Of a DNA stretch of 64,000 nucleotides, positions 60,115 through 64,000 are shown piece after piece. Location: contig SVRZ01000007.1 of assembly GCA_015064555.1 (NCBI GenBank), positions 1-64,000 of the forward strand, read 5' to 3'. Position 1 is the stretch's first letter. Every line of letters begins with the position of its first letter. Below the pieces are notes generated by a model. That model did no database searches, was not told the DNA's origin, and saw only the letters and a list, made by a program, of their open reading frames with translations. This stretch comes from Oscillospiraceae bacterium. GTDB lineage: Bacteria > Bacillota > Clostridia > Oscillospirales > CAG-272. Made by a program: the position numbers and the translations under genes.

Positions 60115-61434
60115 TCAGAACCTCGGTATAAACTCGGTGTTGTAGGGGATCTTTGTAATATTCAATTCCGACCACTTATCGGTAAGCTCTATTGAATCTA
60201 TATATCCGTCAAGAAGCTCCTTGTATAATTCCTTGGCAACGAGAGAATAGAAATCGGAGAAGAAATTGCTCTTTGTGTCGGTATATGCTCTCGGCTCGAG
60301 CTCCGCCTTGTACATAAAGCAAACGCCCACAAACGGCTGTACCTCATCTCCGCTCTCGGATCCCGACTCCTCGTCCTCCTCGCCCTCGGCAGACTCCGAG
60401 TCATCATCCGCACCTATCTCAACCTTTCCGCACTCGCCCGTGTAAAGGTCGAATGCCTGCGACAGGACGGTCGGAAACAGCTTTGAAAATTCCTTGGTGT
60501 AGGCACTGACTCCGTGAAGGTAATATCCGCTGCCAAGAACATCGGCACTGTTTTCCTTATATTTCTCGGTTATCTCCTTCGCAAGAGCATCAAACTGCTC
60601 GGGTGCTACGCTTCCGTCATTTATTCCCTCAATACAGGCGTTAAGACGTGATATATATCCTTCTCGCTCCTCGCGCTCGTAATCGGTCAGAGGACGAAGG
60701 GTATCATTACCGGAAGTATCTGTTATACGGTTGCCCTCTGCGTCAAGCGCAAAGGTATCCTCGGTGCGGATGAATATCATCTTGACTCTCGAATATCCCA
60801 TATAATACGCATCGCACTCGTCGGTAAGGTATGCCGCATTGGCACCGCCCTCACCATAGATGCGGCTTGCCGCACGGGTTGCCTTGTAAATGAGAGTTGC
60901 CGCCGCCTTGAAATCCTTGTAGTCAAAGCCCATAGGCTCGCAAAGTGTATCGAATTGCTCTACCGAGCCGTCGGCTCTGTAGCTCAGTATCTCATAAACC
61001 GCAAGCTTCAGGGTTTCCTTATCCTCCGACGTCAGCCTTGACGTTTCGTCAAATATAACTGCCGCCGCAAGGATTTCTCTTATATACTGCTCTGTTCCGA
61101 AAGCGAGATAATCGCCGTAGGTATTTCCGTTATATACCTCCTGCGACCAGAATGCCTCGGTATCGCTCACGTTAGCTCCGTTCTGCCGCAGGGTAGCCAT
61201 ATAGGTGGTCTTATAAGAGGCGGCAAGATAGGATGCGACTCCGCGGTCTATTCCCTCGCCCTTCAGCCGTATGACGTATCTCGATCGGCGTACTCCGGTT
61301 ATTATCCCGAGAGTTGAGCCAAATATTATCAGCGCGCCGAGAAGAATGCTGACGGCTATAATTATAATACGCCGCGTTTTCTGCTCTCCGGTGATCTGAA
61401 CAGGCTGTTTTACGCTATTCTGACTTTTACTCAT
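60115..61434 (-). CDS. Membrane-anchored PrsA/SurA-like foldase
   Basis: 439 residues: N-terminal cytoplasmic segment, one membrane helix (IIIIAVSILLGALIIFGSTLG), then an extracytoplasmic helical chaperone-like region and a parvulin-like region (~200-390; 'VKMIFIRTEDTFAL', 'FDALAKEITEKYKENS', 'GYYLHGVSAYTKEF', 'AFDLYTGECGKVE'). An acidic Glu/Ser/Asp insert near 350 interrupts the PPIase-like part. In many Firmicutes a PpiC/SurA gene follows mfd, which supports the call. Whether prolyl isomerase residues survive cannot be judged by eye. Stop of mfd is four bases upstream. Confidence 0.72.
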   Translation of the reverse strand: MSKSQNSVKQPVQITGEQKTRRIIIIAVSILLGALIIFGSTLGIITGVRRSRYVIRLKGEGIDRGVASYLAASYKTTYMATLRQNGANVSDTEAFWSQEVYNGNTYGDYLAFGTEQYIREILAAAVIFDETSRLTSEDKETLKLAVYEILSYRADGSVEQFDTLCEPMGFDYKDFKAAATLIYKATRAASRIYGEGGANAAYLTDECDAYYMGYSRVKMIFIRTEDTFALDAEGNRITDTSGNDTLRPLTDYEREEREGYISRLNACIEGINDGSVAPEQFDALAKEITEKYKENSADVLGSGYYLHGVSAYTKEFSKLFPTVLSQAFDLYTGECGKVEIGADDDSESAEGEEDEESGSESGDEVQPFVGVCFMYKAELEPRAYTDTKSNFFSDFYSLVAKELYKELLDGYIDSIELTDKWSELNITKIPYNTEFIPRF

Positions 61435-61438
61435 TCTT

Positions 61439-64000
61439 TTATCCTTCTGCTTTCATTTCGTTATAGTAGTCCGTCATGACAGAAAGAAGCGCACTCAGCG
61501 CATCCTCGCCGCCGCGGAGCTTATATATTATCGGCGCGGGCTTCCCTGCTCCGATGAGCCTTCCCTGATGCCTTGCAAGCACCATAGACCAGATCGAAAG
61601 ATCCGGATCGGGCATATGGAAAAGTATACTGCTGCCGCGCAGCTCGATACGTGGGATACGTGCCGCCTCGGCTATAGCACGGCAAAGTGCTACTCGCAAA
61701 AGCCTGAGGGTTGCCATCGGCGGATCACCGAAGCGGTCTATAAGCTCATCGGTAAGATCCCCCATATCCTCGGGAGTGGCTATATGCGATATCTTTTTAT
61801 ATATCTCCATGCGCTGTGCGCTTTTCGATATATAGTATTCCGGGATATGCGCGTCAACCTTGAAGTCTATAGTCGATTCGAACGAAGAATCGGATTTCAC
61901 CCCGCGGATCTCGAGCACCGCCTCTCCGAGAAGCTTAACGTACAGATCATAGCCCACGCTGTCTATATAGCCGTGCTGCTCGGCGCCGAGAAGATTTCCC
62001 GCACCGCGTATCTCAAGGTCGCAAAGGGCAACCTTGAAGCCGGCTCCGAATTCGGCATACTCACGAATGGCGCTGAGGCGCTTTCTCGCGATCTCCGACA
62101 GAGCTTTTCCGGGGCGGTAGGTGAAGTATGCGTATGCCTGCCGCTCGCTTCGCCCGACACGTCCGCGTATCTGGTGGAGCTGGGAAAGACCGAATCTGTC
62201 CGCATTTTCGATAATAAGCGTGTTGGCTCCCGGAAGATCAACTCCCGTTTCTATTATCGTCGTACATACCAGAACGTCAAGCTCGCCCTCTATAAGCGAC
62301 TGCCAGATATCCTCGAGCTCTTCCTTCTCCATTCTTCCGTGTGCCACGGCTACACGCGCCTCGGGAATAGCCTTCATCAGCTTATCGGCAACGTAATCTA
62401 TCGTCTCTATATTGTTGAAAAGGTATAACACCTGTCCAGATCTTGACATCTCGCGGCGAATGGCATCGGCTATTACCGCGTCGTCGTGCTCGAGGACGTA
62501 GGTCTGGACGGGGCGGCGGTTCTCGGGCGGCTCTTCGAGCACTGACATATCGCTTATTCCGTTGATCGCCATATTGAGCGTTCTCGGTATCGGAGTGGCA
62601 CTTAAGGTCAATACGTCAATATTTGTTGACATTTCCTTAAGCTTTTCCTTTTGCATAACTCCGAATCTCTGTTCCTCGTCCACGATAAGGAGTCCTAAGT
62701 CCTTGAAGCTTATCTGCTTTCCGAGCAGCTTGTGCGTTCCTATAAGAATATCTACCCTGCCACACCTTACGCGCTCTATTATAGCCGCCTGCTCCTTAGG
62801 CTTCCTGAAGCGGGAGAGCATCTCTATATTGACGGGATAGCCGCGCATTCTTGCAAGGGCGGTCTGATAATGCTGCAGAGCGAGAAGGGTGGTCGGAACG
62901 AGTATTGCAACCTGCTTTCCGCCCATAACCGCCTTGAACGCCGCACGGAGTGCCACCTCGGTCTTTCCGAAGCCAACGTCACCGCAAAGAAGGCGGTTCA
63001 TCGGCACGGGCTTCATCATATCCGCCTTTATCTCCTCTATTGCCGCAGTCTGAGAGTCGGTCTCGGTATATTCAAAGCCGAGGGCAAATTCATCCTCAAG
63101 CTCGCTGTCACGAGGGAATGCAAAGCCCTGCGTTCGCTGCCTCTCTGCATAGAGCTTTATCAGGTGCTCGGCAATATCACGTACTGCCTTTTTAGTGCGG
63201 GATTTAGCACGGTTCCAATCGTTGCCGCCCATTTTTGAGAGCTTGACAGAGCCATCCTGCTCTCTTGCACCAATGTATTTGCCTATCATCTCAAGGCGGT
63301 CACACGGAACGTAGAGCTTATCTGTTCCGGCATATTTTATCGTTATATAGTCCTTTGTAGCACCGTCAACCCTGACGCTCTGTATGCCCTCAAAGAGTCC
63401 TATTCCGTAATTCGCGTGAACTACGTAATCGCCGATCTCAAGATCGGCATAGCTCATTATCCGCTTGCCGGGGCCGCCCGCCTCCTTCAATATACGGCGG
63501 CGGCGCCTGTGTGACATAATGCGCTTACCCTCGTCCCTCGCCATTGACAAAAGCGCGACTCTCGGCGTTATCAGATCAAATCCCTCAACGTCACCAACCA
63601 CGGTGCACACGCATCCGCGGTCGCTAAGGGTTATTTTTTCACGCGAGGTGAAGGAAACAGGGAGATACCCGTTATCCGAAAGGAGCTCGGCTAAGGCCTG
63701 CTCCGATTGCGTATTTTCGCACTCCAACACGACACGGTAGCCTATTGAAACAAGTCCCTTGACGTCCTCCATCAGCATTTTCGGATTGCCGCCGTATGCC
63801 ACCGTCCTCTTTGTCCTGAAGCCGAAAAGGCCGCCAAGCTTACCGAGCGAGGACGCGCCCGCGAAGGTATTTATATGGAGATTCAAGGAGGCGGAAAGAT
63901 ATTCTCTGTATCTCGCTTCTCCCACCGAATAGGCGGCACACTCCGCCGTTATCAGCCCCGAATCTATGAGAGAGGCGGTGCTGTCGGCAAGGAGCTTCAG
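61439..64000 (-). CDS. mfd: Transcription-repair coupling factor Mfd (N-terminus off the right edge)
   Basis: The frame is open to the window edge, giving the C-terminal ~853 residues of a protein normally ~1150 long. Seen here: part of the UvrB-homology domain, the RNA polymerase interacting domain (IGDYVVHANYGIGLFEGIQ), the superfamily 2 translocase with GDVGFGKTEVALRAAFKA, IVDEEQRFGV, TLSATPIPRTL, and motif VI GRVGRSERQAYAY, and the TRCF regulatory domain. Removes stalled RNA polymerase and recruits the UvrABC excision machinery. A GTG inside the frame near 63925 is not the real start. Confidence 0.97.
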   Translation of the reverse strand: MKLLADSTASLIDSGLITAECAAYSVGEARYREYLSASLNLHINTFAGASSLGKLGGLFGFRTKRTVAYGGNPKMLMEDVKGLVSIGYRVVLECENTQSEQALAELLSDNGYLPVSFTSREKITLSDRGCVCTVVGDVEGFDLITPRVALLSMARDEGKRIMSHRRRRRILKEAGGPGKRIMSYADLEIGDYVVHANYGIGLFEGIQSVRVDGATKDYITIKYAGTDKLYVPCDRLEMIGKYIGAREQDGSVKLSKMGGNDWNRAKSRTKKAVRDIAEHLIKLYAERQRTQGFAFPRDSELEDEFALGFEYTETDSQTAAIEEIKADMMKPVPMNRLLCGDVGFGKTEVALRAAFKAVMGGKQVAILVPTTLLALQHYQTALARMRGYPVNIEMLSRFRKPKEQAAIIERVRCGRVDILIGTHKLLGKQISFKDLGLLIVDEEQRFGVMQKEKLKEMSTNIDVLTLSATPIPRTLNMAINGISDMSVLEEPPENRRPVQTYVLEHDDAVIADAIRREMSRSGQVLYLFNNIETIDYVADKLMKAIPEARVAVAHGRMEKEELEDIWQSLIEGELDVLVCTTIIETGVDLPGANTLIIENADRFGLSQLHQIRGRVGRSERQAYAYFTYRPGKALSEIARKRLSAIREYAEFGAGFKVALCDLEIRGAGNLLGAEQHGYIDSVGYDLYVKLLGEAVLEIRGVKSDSSFESTIDFKVDAHIPEYYISKSAQRMEIYKKISHIATPEDMGDLTDELIDRFGDPPMATLRLLRVALCRAIAEAARIPRIELRGSSILFHMPDPDLSIWSMVLARHQGRLIGAGKPAPIIYKLRGGEDALSALLSVMTDYYNEMKAEG

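Noticed and set aside
1..64000. tRNA or rRNA genes and prophage structural genes
   Set aside because: None seen on reading either strand; no integrase, terminase, capsid or tail proteins in the coding set.

Overview
The window reads as chromosomal DNA of an uncultured gut- or rumen-type Clostridia (low-GC Gram-positive bacterium at moderate GC). Pointers are a complete short-HisG/HisZ histidine operon, many Gram-positive type lipoproteins with lipoboxes, a FakA/FakB (DegV) pair, BspA-type leucine-rich repeat proteins, GGAGG ribosome sites almost everywhere, and a run of textbook sigma-A promoters (TTGACA-like, spacer nearly always 17 bp, TATAAT-like). The taxonomic call is inference from gene content; no rRNA or tRNA gene was seen.

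Layout. 1-580: left-truncated lipoprotein (-). 739-8966: histidine operon hisZ-G-D-C-B-H-A-F-IE plus a PHP histinol-phosphate phosphatase, one promoter, mostly overlapping genes. 8994-11883: hairpin terminator, BspA-like lipoprotein and a TauE/SafE permease. 11884-13053: no protein gene, but two divergent RNA genes: a ~580-nt structured RNA on the minus strand with its own promoter and strong terminator, and an ~80-nt sRNA on the plus strand. 13054-19177: zinc-ribbon trypsin-like protease, aldo/keto reductase-ferredoxin, a giant Sel1/LRR protein and a glycerophosphodiesterase. 19298-26690: galacturonide utilisation operon (GH4, serine hydrolase, UxaB, UxaA) divergent from an AraC regulator, then an rRNA/tRNA methyltransferase. 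26742-28263: an AT-rich foreign-looking cassette (small membrane protein, immunity-like protein, Rhs remnant, lipoprotein, structured leader).

28345-28857 is a mini-hairpin repeat element, a second copy of which lies at 44740-45130. 28851-40257 is the most unusual unit: six minus-strand genes under one consensus promoter, encoding two paralogous helical proteins with matching acidic tails, a HExxH metallopeptidase, a 1520-aa UPF1-like superfamily 1 helicase with a degenerate nuclease-like end, a 232-aa all-helical protein, and a Vps4-like AAA ATPase with a helical N-terminal domain and a Vps4-like C-terminal helix. I propose that this is an undescribed ATPase-driven remodelling system with an ESCRT-like pair at its core; defence is one possible role.

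40522-64000: GH2 beta-mannosidase-like protein lacking a recognisable nucleophile, a repeat lipoprotein, a SAM-binding protein, a FAD oxidoreductase with two membrane proteins, a MarR regulator, FakB and FakA (FakA with a nine-fold KKEAA N-terminus), glycerol-1-phosphate dehydrogenase, a copper ATPase with a CopZ domain fused in frame and its own internal start, an MFS transporter, an XRE regulator divergent from an unknown gene with matching operators in both promoters, an AEC transporter, a PrsA-like foldase and the C-terminal three quarters of Mfd, which runs off the right edge.
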